Program-made: the position numbers and the translations under genes
Notes under the pieces: generated by a model
The model's database searches: none
Told to the model about the DNA's origin: nothing
The model's input: the letters and a program-made list of their open reading frames with translations, nothing else
Source: Thalassomonas haliotis
GTDB taxonomy: Bacteria; Pseudomonadota; Gammaproteobacteria; Enterobacterales; Alteromonadaceae
Length of the DNA: 64,000 nt
Assembly: GCF_028657945.1 (NCBI RefSeq)
Contig: NZ_CP059693.1
Coordinates: forward strand, 1,178,001 to 1,242,000
Direction of reading: 5' to 3'
Shown: positions 49,900 to 60,398 of the stretch, piece by piece
Layout: every line of letters begins with the position of its first letter
How positions within the stretch are numbered: position 1 is the stretch's first letter

Positions 49900-50387
49900 A
49901 AGCTGTGTTCTTGCAGTAATTGCCAAAGCTGGCGTTTGAGTTTGCCGCTAGCGGCTAATACCTGGATGCTTGGGGTGGTTAATAGCTTGTCGGATAAGCT
50001 AAGTTGTTGCCCGGGGCTAAATTGCCAGTGCAGTAACCCCAGGTCCAGGTACTCCTGAGCGGCGGTAACTTCCCCTATGGAGAGTCCGATACTCAGGATA
50101 ATATCATGAAATAAGGGATGGACTTTGAGACGGTCAAAATCAGGCGGCGTGATATTTTCCTGGTCTTTATCAGCCTGAACCTTTGTTTTGTTGGCCGCTT
50201 GCCGTTGCGGATTTTCCTCAGATCTTTTTCCTGATTTTTTTTCAGGCTTTTTACCAGACTCTTTATCTGATTCTTTATTAGACTCTTTGTCAGGTAAGGG
50301 CTGGGCAGAAGTTGCGGCAGTTTTCGGTTGCCATAATTCGATACCCATTTCACTGAGCAGTTGAAACTGATGTTTACTTACGGCCAT
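49896..50387 (-). CDS. holD: DNA polymerase III psi subunit HolD
   Basis: Psi bridges the clamp loader to chi and SSB. The 163-residue protein has a short N-terminal chi-binding-like segment (HQFQLLSEMGIELWQPK) and a folded C-terminal part (about 85-163, HPLFHDIILSIGL ... LKRQLWQLL). Between them (about 33-75) is a very Lys/Ser/Glu-rich linker built from degenerate short repeats (ESNKESDKESGKKPEKKSGK). Sequence similarity in this family is low, so the call rests on the N-terminal pattern, size and coupling to rimI. Confidence 0.8.
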   Translation of the reverse strand: MAVSKHQFQLLSEMGIELWQPKTAATSAQPLPDKESNKESDKESGKKPEKKSGKRSEENPQRQAANKTKVQADKDQENITPPDFDRLKVHPLFHDIILSIGLSIGEVTAAQEYLDLGLLHWQFSPGQQLSLSDKLLTTPSIQVLAASGKLKRQLWQLLQEHSL

Positions 50388-50518
50388 TATTTTTCGGATA
50401 CATTTTCATATTAGCTACAGATGATATAACAGATAATGAACAAAAACAGCATTATTCAATAGTGCTAAGTTTTAGGTTAAGGATTGACTAACATGGAAAA
50501 TAAAATGAAAAGAAAAAA

Positions 50519-50595
50519 TGGCAGGGGTAGAGAGATTCGAACTCCCAACCGTCGGTTTTGGAGACCGCTGTTCTACCAATTGGAACTATACCCCT
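50519..50595 (-). tRNA. trpT: tRNA-Trp (anticodon CCA)
   Basis: The minus strand reads AGGGGTATAGTTCCAATTGG at the 5' end. The anticodon arm is GGTCTCCAAAACC (anticodon CCA), the T arm is GGGAGTTCGAATCTC, and the acceptor CCCCT-G pairs with AGGGG. The 3' CCA is encoded (50519-50521). It is isolated between holD and aceK. Confidence 0.96.
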
Positions 50596-50689
50596 GCTGA
50601 GGGCTTCGCATTATACGCAAGCCGAACTAAAGGTAAAGGGGTAAATTAAAAAAATTTACCGTTCGCTTAAATGTTAAACAAATCAGGCC

Positions 50690-52462
50690 TTATTTGGGGA
50701 TCAGGCCGTTTTTTTCGCTGTCTTTTTGTACGGCTTCGTTGGTTAAGTTACAAAAACGCACCTTATCCGGATAGGGAAAAACATCTTCAAAGATGCCGTT
50801 GGCAATATTTTGCTGACATTGCTGCCAGAAGGCGGCATCCAGTAATTCCCCGTGGTGTTCCATAAAGGCATTGCGGTAGCGGTGATTGGCCAGGGCAAAG
50901 GTGGCCAGCTCTTCGGGAAAGACATCGCCGGGATCCACCGAATACCAGGGCTCAGAGGCATAAATCTGTTCTTCGGTTTTCGGCTCGGGTTTTACCCTGA
51001 AGTTGACTTCATTCATATAGCTGATTTCATCGTAATCATAAAAGATGACCCTGCCGTGGCGGGTGACGCCGAAATTTTTCAGCAGCATATCGCCGGGAAA
51101 GATATCGGCGGCGATCAGCTGTTTTATTGCTTTACCGTAACCGTACATGGCATCGCTGATCTGCTGGTCATCGGCATCTGCCAGGTACAGGTTAAGCGGA
51201 TTCATCCGGCGTTCGATATACAGGTGTTCGATGATCACCAGATCGTCTTCTAACCGGATAATGGAGTCGGCTACCTTGGTCAGCTCTTCCAGTAATTCAG
51301 GTGAAAAGCGTGCTTTGGGAAAAGCAACTTCCGAATATTCCATGGTATCCGCCATACGGCCGACCCTGTCGTGTAATTTCACCAGGCGATATTTCGCCTT
51401 TACATCTTTTTTGGTGATGTTTTTGCTCGGGGAGAATTTATCCTTGATGATTTTAAAAACATAAGGATAGGAAGGCAGGGTAAAGACCGACATTACCATG
51501 CCCTTGATGCCCGCCGCCAGTTCAAATTTATCTTTACTGTTATCCAGGTGGTTGAGAAAGTCCCGGTAAAACTGGGTTTTTCCCTGTTTATGAAAACCTA
51601 TCGCCGCATATAAATCTGCCCGGGTTTTATGGGGGATCAGCCGGTGGAGAAATTCCACCAGGGCATGGGGATGCTGGCAGTCAACAAAGAAATAAGCCCG
51701 GGCAAAGCCAAAGACCACCGCCATACTTTCCCCTTCGGTGAGCAGGGCGTCGATATAAAGGCCGCCTTTTTCATCATTGAGTACGGCAACGATAAAAGGC
51801 GTTTGTCCGGCAGGGGATAATACCCTGCCGATAATATAGGCGCCTTTATTGCGGTAAAAAATAAAATCCAGGATATCAAACTGCAATTCTTCCAGGCGGA
51901 ACATGGTTTTTCTTGCCTGGTGACGAAAGGCCTTGATCAAAATGTCTATATCCCGCTGGAGGTTTTCGTAGGGAATATCGAACTGATGAAAAGTAAAAAT
52001 ATCTTCTATGGTTTGCGCCAGGCCTTTTTCTGCCGGTAAATAACTGCGGTATATCGGCGGCGGCGGCCTGTGGTCGAGGCGGGTGACCGTGCTTTGTACA
52101 AAAATATAGGCATTATGATAATATTTGCGTTCAAACAAGTGGCAGAACACCGAATTATAGAAACTTTCCGCCAACTCCGGCTGGTTGTGCTGGCTGAGCA
52201 ACTCTATATAAAGGTTTTTTATATTTTGCCATAAGGTATCGTCGAGGGAGGCGATGTTAAAATCTTGGCGTATGGTGACTAAGGTTTCTGCCACCCTTTT
52301 ATCGTAATAATCGGTCCTGTCCCTGGCGGCGGTTTGTACCTGTGCCCATTGACATAATTCAAATCTTTGTTTGGCTGAGCGGGTGATTTCACTGAAAAGA
52401 TGAATATGGCGTTCAAAACCGTTCAAAATGGTTTTGGCTATGGCAAAAGCGTGATCTTTCAT
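50690..52462 (-). CDS. aceK: Isocitrate dehydrogenase kinase/phosphatase AceK
   Basis: AceK reversibly phosphorylates isocitrate dehydrogenase to divert carbon to the glyoxylate shunt. ATG 52462 gives the conserved start MKDHAFAIAKTIL and 590 residues. The AceK-specific loop AAGIKGMVMSVFTLPSYPYVFKIIKDKFSP (quoted in part; about 320-350) holds the nucleotide-binding site. DDLVIIEHLYIERRMNPLN follows, then a catalytic-type segment (NFGVTRHGRVIFYDYDEI). Unlike in E. coli, aceB and aceA are not next to it. Confidence 0.95.
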   Translation of the reverse strand: MKDHAFAIAKTILNGFERHIHLFSEITRSAKQRFELCQWAQVQTAARDRTDYYDKRVAETLVTIRQDFNIASLDDTLWQNIKNLYIELLSQHNQPELAESFYNSVFCHLFERKYYHNAYIFVQSTVTRLDHRPPPPIYRSYLPAEKGLAQTIEDIFTFHQFDIPYENLQRDIDILIKAFRHQARKTMFRLEELQFDILDFIFYRNKGAYIIGRVLSPAGQTPFIVAVLNDEKGGLYIDALLTEGESMAVVFGFARAYFFVDCQHPHALVEFLHRLIPHKTRADLYAAIGFHKQGKTQFYRDFLNHLDNSKDKFELAAGIKGMVMSVFTLPSYPYVFKIIKDKFSPSKNITKKDVKAKYRLVKLHDRVGRMADTMEYSEVAFPKARFSPELLEELTKVADSIIRLEDDLVIIEHLYIERRMNPLNLYLADADDQQISDAMYGYGKAIKQLIAADIFPGDMLLKNFGVTRHGRVIFYDYDEISYMNEVNFRVKPEPKTEEQIYASEPWYSVDPGDVFPEELATFALANHRYRNAFMEHHGELLDAAFWQQCQQNIANGIFEDVFPYPDKVRFCNLTNEAVQKDSEKNGLIPK

Positions 52463-52776
52463 ATCCGTATTAAGTCTTGATAAGCATAAAGGGGCTTTAG
52501 CCCAGCATACCTTATAGTGATTCACTATGGGGATAATTCTTTGCTGAATGGCGGTAATAACCCCCCTGAATCTGTTTTAAATCAAGCCGGGCTTATCAAA
52601 AGCGGCTCAGCACACTTATGCGTCCGGCCTGTAAAACAAGATGTTTCTATCAGCCCCGACCCCCTTGTTGCCTTAAGCTTACCCTGCGGCGGGCAAGGTA
52701 AGTGTTTGCTTGTTATTCTTATGTAATTAGACTAAAATACGGCGCCTTTAAACTTGCCTATTCTTGTTGTAAATTC
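52463..52776. other. aceK-queA divergent intergenic region
   Basis: This 314-bp region carries the queA promoter at its right side and the aceK start on its left. No gene or RNA was identified in the remainder. Confidence 0.5.
52710..52738 (+). promoter_or_regulatory. Sigma-70 promoter for queA-tgt-yajC-secDF
   Basis: TTGTTA (52710-52715), a 17-bp spacer and TAAAAT (52733-52738) lie about 40 bp upstream of the queA ATG. Confidence 0.65.
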
Positions 52777-53820
52777 ATGCGCGTAGCAGACTTCTCATTT
52801 GACTTACCCGAAGAGCTTATTGCTCGTTACCCTAAAACCGATCGCAGTGCCAGCCGCTTGATGGCTTTGGATGGCGCCAGCGGCAATATCCAGGATCTCG
52901 TGTTTACCGACTTGGTGGATAAGCTTGAACCCGGTGATTTACTGGTGTTTAACAATACCCGGGTGATCCCCGCCCGTATGTTTGGCCAGAAAGCCAGTGG
53001 CGGCAAGGTGGAAGTCTTAGTGGAACGCTTGCTGGATGAGCGCAGGGTGCTGGCGCATATCCGTGCCAGCAAATCCCCGAAAGTCGGCACGGAATTATTG
53101 CTGGAAAACCAGGTGAATGCCACTATGGTAGCCCGTCACGATGCTCTGTTTGAGCTGGAATTTCATGGCGATAAATCGGTATTGACTGTGTTGGATGAAA
53201 TCGGCCATATGCCTTTGCCTCCTTATATCGACAGGCCGGATGAAGACAGTGACCGCGAACGTTATCAGACGGTTTACAATGAAAAACCCGGTGCCGTGGC
53301 CGCACCGACCGCAGGACTGCATTTTGATGAAGCCCTGATGGAAAAAATCCGCGCCAAGGGGATAAGCTTTGCCTTTGTGACCTTACATGTCGGCGCCGGT
53401 ACCTTTCAGCCGGTGCGGGTGGAAGAGATCAGCGAGCATGTTATGCATGCCGAATATGTTGAAGTGCCGCCTGAGGTGGTGGAGCAAATAGCCGAGACGA
53501 AAAAGGCCGGTGGCCGGGTGGTTGCCGTGGGCACGACCTCGGTACGCTCGCTGGAAAGCGCCGCCCGGGATGCCTTGGATAAGGGCACTGAATTAAAGGC
53601 TTTTTACGGGGACACAGATATCTTTATCACCCCGGGCTTTGAGTTCCAGCTGGTGGATGCCCTGGTGACGAACTTCCATTTGTCTGAGTCGACCTTGCTG
53701 ATGCTGGTCAGTGCCTTCGCCGGTTATGAGCACATTAAACAGGCCTACCGGCAGGCGGTGGAGAAAGAGTATCGTTTTTTCAGTTATGGCGATGCCATGT
53801 TTTTGACCCGTAAAGACTAG
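52777..53820 (+). CDS. queA: S-adenosylmethionine:tRNA ribosyltransferase-isomerase QueA
   Basis: QueA builds the epoxycyclopentane of epoxyqueuosine on tRNA carrying preQ1. ATG 52777 gives 347 residues starting [19 protein letters not shown]; a longer frame from 52702 overlaps the promoter and is not used. Family motifs include [55 protein letters not shown] and [12 protein letters not shown]. It is followed by tgt, the preceding enzyme of the queuosine pathway. Confidence 0.97.
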   Translation: MRVADFSFDLPEELIARYPKTDRSASRLMALDGASGNIQDLVFTDLVDKLEPGDLLVFNNTRVIPARMFGQKASGGKVEVLVERLLDERRVLAHIRASKSPKVGTELLLENQVNATMVARHDALFELEFHGDKSVLTVLDEIGHMPLPPYIDRPDEDSDRERYQTVYNEKPGAVAAPTAGLHFDEALMEKIRAKGISFAFVTLHVGAGTFQPVRVEEISEHVMHAEYVEVPPEVVEQIAETKKAGGRVVAVGTTSVRSLESAARDALDKGTELKAFYGDTDIFITPGFEFQLVDALVTNFHLSESTLLMLVSAFAGYEHIKQAYRQAVEKEYRFFSYGDAMFLTRKD

Positions 53821-53915
53821 AGCAAGCTGGTTTTTCACTTTCGACTGGAAAATGAAGGACAAATTTTAATAAAGCCGGTTGCTGTTTAAGCAGCCGCGAA
53901 AATAATGTTAATTAA

Positions 53916-55106
<1,191 letters not shown>

Positions 55107-55198
55107 AACATACCGTGCCGGAGCTAAGCTTTCGACTTTAAGTAAATTCCGGTATGGTTCCAAAATTAGCTATTGATAAAAAAAATTAAGAGGAAGTT

Positions 55199-55534
55199 AT
55201 GAGTTTATTTATAAGTCAGGCGCATGCCGCTGCGGCACCGGCACCACAAGGTGGCGGTATGGAAATGGTGATCATGTTATTGGTCTTTGGTCTGGTTTTT
55301 TATTTTATGATCTACCGTCCGCAGGCCAAACGGGTGAAAGAGCATAAGAATCTGATGTCGGAATTATCAAAAGGAGATGAAGTACTGACTCAAGGTGGCG
55401 TTGTCGGTAAGATCGTCAAGGTTTCTGATGAAAAAGACTTTATTGTTGTCAGCATTGCCGAAGGCACTGAAGTGACAGTGCAAAAAGGTGCGGTCACCGC
55501 GGTATTGCCTAAAGGCACGATGAAGTCGCTTTAA
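55199..55534 (+). CDS. yajC: Preprotein translocase accessory protein YajC
   Basis: A 111-residue bitopic membrane protein associated with SecDF. It has a short periplasmic, Ala-rich N-terminus, one helix (about 21-38, MVIMLLVFGLVFYFMIY) and the conserved RPQAKRVKEHKNLMSEL. The cytoplasmic GDEVLTQGGVVGKIVKV beta-domain completes it. The 5' AGGAAG ribosome-binding site supports ATG 55199. Confidence 0.96.
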   Translation: MSLFISQAHAAAAPAPQGGGMEMVIMLLVFGLVFYFMIYRPQAKRVKEHKNLMSELSKGDEVLTQGGVVGKIVKVSDEKDFIVVSIAEGTEVTVQKGAVTAVLPKGTMKSL

Positions 55535-55556
55535 CCGCTAAAATAAGGACAAACTT

Positions 55557-57404
55557 GTGTTAAATAAGTATCCACTATGGAAGTCACTGCTGGTACTCTT
55601 TGTAGTCGCCTTTGGTGCATTATACGCTTCGCCGAACCTGTATGGGGAAGATCCCGCGGTGCAGGTTTCCGGCTTGCGCGGCGTTGAAGCCGATACCTCG
55701 ACATTGGACAATGTCCGGACTCAGCTGGAACAAGACAAAATCGATTTTTCCAGTATCGTGCTTGAAAAAGGCCAGGTACTGGTGCGTTTTCATGATACCG
55801 AGTCTCAGCTTAAGGGCCGGGATTTACTGGACGAGAAACTGGGCAACCAATTTTCAGTGGCATTAAACCTGACGCCGGCAACCCCTGAGTGGCTGGCGGG
55901 TATAGGCGGTACGCCGATGAAATTAGGCCTGGACTTAAGCGGCGGTGTCAGCTTCCTGATGGAAGTGAATATGAATGAAGCCATCATCAAGGCCAAAGAA
56001 GCCATGGTGGGAGATTTCAGAAATGACCTGCGCGGTGAGAAGATACGTTATCGCAGCGTAAAAGATGGTGCCAAAGGTATCAATATCCAGTTTCGTAACG
56101 TTGAAGATCTGGCGAAAGCCAAGTCGTTATTAAAGAAACGTTATCGTGACTTATTGTTAGTGGATAATGAAGATACCCTGACCTTAACCGCTTCGATGAC
56201 AGAGCAGAAGCTTAAGGAAACCCGCGAATATGCCTTGCAGCAAAATATCACCATTATCCGTAACCGGGTTAATGAGTTAGGTGTCGCCGAGCCCTTGGTG
56301 CAGCGCCAGGGTCAAAAACATATTGTAATAGAATTGCCCGGTGTCCAGGATACCGCCCGGGCCAAAGAAATTCTTAATGCCACCGCCACCATAGAGTTCC
56401 GTATGGTGGATACCGAAGGCGATTTGGGCAATGCCCTTAACGGCCGCGTGCCCGGCAGCTCTGAGCTGTTATATGACAGGGACGGTAAACCGACCTTGTT
56501 GAAAAAGCGGGTCATGCTAACCGGGGATCATATTGTTGACGCCGGCTCCAGCTTCGATGAATACAGCCGTCCGCAAGTCAATATTACCCTGGATTCTCCC
56601 GGCGGCAGCAAGTTCTCCAATGCCACGAAAAATAATATCGGTAAGCCAATGGCCACTGTCTTTATTGAGTATAAGGCAACGGATAAACTTGACCCCCAGG
56701 GCAATACCGTTTTTGAAAAAATTGAAGAAGTGATCAGTGTCGCCACTATCCAGGCGCGTTTGGGTAAATCTTTCCGTATTACCGGTGCAGGCTCGCAGGC
56801 GGAAGCCCACAACCTGGCGCTGTTATTACGTGCCGGCGCCCTGATTGCTCCTATCCAGATTGTTGAAGAACGTACCGTCGGGCCGACATTAGGGGCTGAA
56901 AATGTCCAGTTGGGTTTCCAGGCGATCATGATGGGCTTTGGTCTGGTCTTTATCTTTATGATCATTTATTACCGTGCCTTTGGTGTGGTAGCCAACCTGG
57001 CGCTTGGCGCTAACCTGGTATTGATTGTCGGCGTAATGTCGATGATCCCGGGGGCAACCCTGACCTTGCCGGGTATGGCGGGGATAGTACTAACCGTAGG
57101 TATGGCGGTAGATGCCAATGTGCTGATTTTTGAGCGTATCCGGGAAGAGATACGGCAAGGGAAATCGGTTCAGCAGGCAATTCACCAGGGTTATGACGCG
57201 GCATTTTCCACTATTTTGGATGCCAACATCACCACCTTGATTGCGGCCTTGATCTTGTTTGCCGTGGGCACCGGGCCTATCAAAGGTTTCGCGGTTACCC
57301 TGTCAATCGGTATCATCACTTCAATGTTTACCGCCGTTGTCGGCACCCGTACCGTAGTCAATGCGGTCTGGGGTGGTAAACGCCTTGAAAAACTGTCGAT
57401 ATAG
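55557..57404 (+). CDS. secD: Protein translocase subunit SecD
   Basis: SecD, with SecF, uses the proton motive force to pull preproteins across the inner membrane. The 615-residue protein begins with GTG 55557 behind AAGGAC. It has an N-terminal helix (about 10-25), a large periplasmic P1 domain with [15 protein letters not shown] (about 122-137), and five C-terminal helices. The helices include the [17 protein letters not shown] and [23 protein letters not shown] motifs of the RND-type core. Confidence 0.98.
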   Translation: MLNKYPLWKSLLVLFVVAFGALYASPNLYGEDPAVQVSGLRGVEADTSTLDNVRTQLEQDKIDFSSIVLEKGQVLVRFHDTESQLKGRDLLDEKLGNQFSVALNLTPATPEWLAGIGGTPMKLGLDLSGGVSFLMEVNMNEAIIKAKEAMVGDFRNDLRGEKIRYRSVKDGAKGINIQFRNVEDLAKAKSLLKKRYRDLLLVDNEDTLTLTASMTEQKLKETREYALQQNITIIRNRVNELGVAEPLVQRQGQKHIVIELPGVQDTARAKEILNATATIEFRMVDTEGDLGNALNGRVPGSSELLYDRDGKPTLLKKRVMLTGDHIVDAGSSFDEYSRPQVNITLDSPGGSKFSNATKNNIGKPMATVFIEYKATDKLDPQGNTVFEKIEEVISVATIQARLGKSFRITGAGSQAEAHNLALLLRAGALIAPIQIVEERTVGPTLGAENVQLGFQAIMMGFGLVFIFMIIYYRAFGVVANLALGANLVLIVGVMSMIPGATLTLPGMAGIVLTVGMAVDANVLIFERIREEIRQGKSVQQAIHQGYDAAFSTILDANITTLIAALILFAVGTGPIKGFAVTLSIGIITSMFTAVVGTRTVVNAVWGGKRLEKLSI

Positions 57405-57416
57405 GTTGGAATTAGC

Positions 57417-58364
57417 ATGCAAATTTTAAGATTAAAAGAAACCGTTAACTTCATGGCCTATCGGAAGCTGGCCATGGTGTTTAGCATTATCCTTATGGTG
57501 TCGTCTATCACCTTGCTAACGGTTAATAAACTGAACTTTGGTTTAGACTTTACCGGCGGAACCCTGATTGAAGTGGGTTTTGAGGAAGCGGCAGATTTAA
57601 CGAAAATCCGCCAGGTACTCGATAGCAATGGTTTTGAAGATGGCGTAGTACAATTATACGGCAGCAGCCGGGATATCGTGATACGTCTGGCCCAGCGTGA
57701 AGACGTTAAGGCAGAGATGTTGGGTAACCAGATCTTGTCGGTATTGCAGCAAAGTACCGATAAAAACATCGATATGCGCCGCATTGAATTTGTCGGTGCC
57801 AGCGTCGGTGAAGAATTGACTGAACAAGGTGGTCTGGCGATGTTAACTGCCCTGATCTGTATCCTGGTTTATGTTGCTTTTCGCTTTGAATGGCGTTTTG
57901 CCCTGGGCTCAGTGGTGGCCCTGTTCCACGATGTATTGCTGACCTTAGGCTTATTCGCTTTGCTTGGCCTGGAGTTCGATTTAACGGTATTGGCAGCTAT
58001 CCTGGCGGTTATCGGTTACTCGCTTAACGATACTATTGTTGTTTCTGACCGTATCCGGGAGAACTTCAGGAAAATCCGTGAAGGGGGGCCGGCGGAAGTC
58101 ATCAATATTTCCCTGACGCAAACCTTAAGCCGTACCTTTATTACCTCCATTACTACCCTGCTGGTATTGGCGGCCCTGTTCTTTAAAGGCGGCGCTTTGA
58201 TCCACGGTTTTGCTACGGCATTATTATTTGGTGTGTTTGTCGGTACCTACTCTTCAATTTATGTGGCCAGTGCGGTTGCCCTTGCCCTCGGGATTTCAAA
58301 AGAAGATTTGATCCCGGAAGTGATTGAAAAAGAAGGCGCAGAGCAAGAGCAAATGATGCCTTAA
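57417..58364 (+). CDS. secF: Protein translocase subunit SecF
   Basis: A 315-residue partner of SecD. It has an N-terminal helix (about 15-33), the conserved LNFGLDFTGGTLIEV periplasmic start and five further helices. The motif AVIGYSLNDTIVVSDRIRENF, equivalent to the DANVLIFER motif of SecD, is intact. The C-terminal tail is acidic (EKEGAEQEQMMP). It lies 12 bases after secD and ends the operon. Confidence 0.98.
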   Translation: MQILRLKETVNFMAYRKLAMVFSIILMVSSITLLTVNKLNFGLDFTGGTLIEVGFEEAADLTKIRQVLDSNGFEDGVVQLYGSSRDIVIRLAQREDVKAEMLGNQILSVLQQSTDKNIDMRRIEFVGASVGEELTEQGGLAMLTALICILVYVAFRFEWRFALGSVVALFHDVLLTLGLFALLGLEFDLTVLAAILAVIGYSLNDTIVVSDRIRENFRKIREGGPAEVINISLTQTLSRTFITSITTLLVLAALFFKGGALIHGFATALLFGVFVGTYSSIYVASAVALALGISKEDLIPEVIEKEGAEQEQMMP

Positions 58365-58401
58365 GTTTTTAATCGCAGGCACAGGCGAGTTTATCTCGCG
58401 C

Positions 58402-58432
58402 AATAAAACCGAGCACTTTGCTCGGTTTTATT
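58402..58432 (+). terminator. Intrinsic terminator after secF
   Basis: The perfect stem AATAAAACCGAGCA / TGCTCGGTTTTATT closes a 3-nt loop. Confidence 0.88.
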
Positions 58433-58504
58433 ACATTTATCGTGCAATATTTTTACATTTATGCTTAAATCCGCGGCCTTATAAATTTGTTTAACAGGTA
58501 TCAT

Positions 58505-59185
58505 GTGAAAAAATTACACGCCGTTTTTACCGTTTTCTTTGTATTGTTGTTAAGTGCTTGTGGCGCTACACCACAACCGAGTATTGTTTTAGATAAAGAA
58601 TATATCAACAGTCCCGAGCAAAGGATTGGTGTCTATTTTAAAGTCGATCAAGCAAGCACCCATATTTATGGCGCCAGCTGCTTATTGTGTTATGGCGTTG
58701 CTTCAGCAGCGAACAGCTCCCTGACCAAACATTTTGAATCCGAGGCGATTAGCGGTATAGAGGGCTTAAAAAAGGTTGTCTCAGACCGTATGCAGCAGCA
58801 GGGTAAAAATGTTCAATTTGTTTCACTTCCGGTGGAAATCAAGAAACTGCCTAAATTCAAAAAAACGCTTGGTTTTCCTCACAGGGATTTCCGCTCCCTA
58901 AAAGAAAAGCTTAATATTGATACCTTAATTGTTGTCGATATCAAAGAACATGGCGCCTACCGTCAATATAATGCCTATGTTCCGACCACTGACCCTATGG
59001 GGGCGGTTGAAGGCGAAGTTTATACGGTTGATTTAAATACTAACCGTTATGTTCAATATGAGAAGCTCAGCATCAGGGTTAATGCTTCCGGTGAATGGGA
59101 TGAGCCACCGAGCTTTCCCGGGGTGACCGGTTCATATTATGAAGCGCTGGAAAAAGCGAAAGAACGCATCAATGCCTTGTTTTAA
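58505..59185 (+). CDS. Predicted lipoprotein of unknown function
   Basis: From GTG 58505 the protein is 226 residues; an upstream in-frame ATG (58487) is possible. The signal peptide ends in the lipobox LLSAC (Cys19). The mature part has a Cys pair (GASCLLCYGVA, about 50-60). VDIKEHGAYRQYNAYVPTTDPMG and VYTVDLNTNRYVQYEKLSIRVN suggest a beta-rich domain. The overall plan recalls lipoproteins that sense or build envelope structures, but no family was recognised. It has its own hairpin downstream. Confidence 0.6.
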   Translation: MKKLHAVFTVFFVLLLSACGATPQPSIVLDKEYINSPEQRIGVYFKVDQASTHIYGASCLLCYGVASAANSSLTKHFESEAISGIEGLKKVVSDRMQQQGKNVQFVSLPVEIKKLPKFKKTLGFPHRDFRSLKEKLNIDTLIVVDIKEHGAYRQYNAYVPTTDPMGAVEGEVYTVDLNTNRYVQYEKLSIRVNASGEWDEPPSFPGVTGSYYEALEKAKERINALF

Positions 59186-59213
59186 TGATAAGGAGGCTGA
59201 TGCCTCCTTATCA
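59186..59213 (+). terminator. Hairpin directly after the lipoprotein gene
   Basis: The perfect 12-bp inverted repeat TGATAAGGAGGC (59186-59197) / GCCTCCTTATCA (59202-59213) begins right after the stop codon. It has no T tract, so it may be a terminator or an mRNA-stabilising end. Confidence 0.6.
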
Positions 59214-59268
59214 TACCAAATGAAATAATGAATTAGTCACCTTCAAGAGTCTAAATAGCTAACTTCTT

Positions 59269-59330
59269 CGTTGCCCACAATCCCAATAGCCTGCTATTGG
59301 GATTGTGGGCAACGCCTGCAAGGATGCAGG
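59269..59330. repeat. Long perfect hairpin (21-bp arms) plus a second small hairpin
   Basis: CGTTGCCCACAATCCCAATA-G (59269-59289) is perfectly repeated in reverse at 59294-59314 with loop CCTG. Immediately after, CCTGCA (59315-59320) pairs with TGCAGG (59325-59330). The structure lies alone in the 249-bp gap between two lipoprotein genes. It has no T tract and resembles dispersed palindromic (REP/MITE-like) sequences rather than a terminator. Confidence 0.8.
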
Positions 59331-59434
59331 TGCTTAGCTTTACTCTGGAGCTATAAAGCGGTGAACTTGATTATTTACCCTTATTGAAGATTGGTCGTTT
59401 CTTTATCACGTTTGCTATTATTTTGGAGTAGAAA

Positions 59435-60325
59435 ATGCGACTTCTGAGTTTGTTCTCTGTTTGCTTCATTTTTTTGTCTGTTGGCGGTTGTAAATCGACG
59501 CCAAAAACTGATGATTATGTCAGTTATGTTGAACTTAACGAGCAATTTGCACCCTTTGCAGATTCCCCCGGATTTTTTTTGGTGGACAGAGATATAGTTC
59601 GGGTGAGGGGAGAATATTCCCCTGATGATTCCGGCATATCCGGCAGTATGATGTACCAGGGAGGGGCCGGTATGGCGGGCTTATTGGCACAAATTGCAAC
59701 TCATGCGGCCATTAATAATTCGCAAAGAAGCAATAAACTTGCTCAGGCACAAGAGCAGGCGAATAAAATCTTACTTCCGTTGAATGATGTTATCGAGCAA
59801 TTAAGCTTACCTGATTTGCTCGATAGTAATACCGGCGAATATCAGCTGGCAGATAGTTTGGCTCCCCGTGTTGTTAATAGCCGGCCTATCTTTTTTGTTG
59901 CTCCTGAGTTTGCTTATATTTCGGTAAAGAATATCGTCTGGCTTGAACAAGCAGGTAAAGCCCGGACAAGGGGAAAGCCTAGTTACGATTATCGTAATCT
60001 CATCGAAGTCAGATCCCGTTTATATGATGAAGCCGAGCAGGAGAGGCTCAGTTCCGGCAAAGGCGTTGAATTTTTTAAAGATGAATTAAGAAACTTGTTT
60101 CATGAGTCGTTAATTTTAGCAAGCCGGGAAGTTAAAGGGCGTTATAAGCATAATAGTGATGTTATGGCGACCTATAAATTGGTTAGCAAACAAAAAAATC
60201 AATATATCCGGGGGAAAAAGATCGATTTACTGCATGATAAACTCGTGCTGAAAAACCTGAGATCCTGGCTCATTGCTATACCGGAAGATTATCTTCCCGG
60301 GCAAACTAAGATGTTTGTAAATTGA
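59435..60325 (+). CDS. Predicted lipoprotein of unknown function
   Basis: A 296-residue protein with a signal peptide and lipobox (VGGC, Cys19). A Gly/Met-rich hydrophobic stretch (about 69-90, SGSMMYQGGAGMAGLLAQI) may be amphipathic or membrane-associated. The rest is helical and charged (RSRLYDEAEQERLSSGKGVEFFKDEL). No family was recognised. It is near the other orphan lipoprotein, but the hairpin block suggests separate transcription. Confidence 0.6.
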   Translation: MRLLSLFSVCFIFLSVGGCKSTPKTDDYVSYVELNEQFAPFADSPGFFLVDRDIVRVRGEYSPDDSGISGSMMYQGGAGMAGLLAQIATHAAINNSQRSNKLAQAQEQANKILLPLNDVIEQLSLPDLLDSNTGEYQLADSLAPRVVNSRPIFFVAPEFAYISVKNIVWLEQAGKARTRGKPSYDYRNLIEVRSRLYDEAEQERLSSGKGVEFFKDELRNLFHESLILASREVKGRYKHNSDVMATYKLVSKQKNQYIRGKKIDLLHDKLVLKNLRSWLIAIPEDYLPGQTKMFVN

Positions 60326-60398
60326 TCTTTATCGCCGGGAACTGCAGGCTATAACGGCTGAGTTGGCTTTTCCCGGCGGAGCTTTAAAAACGGAATGC

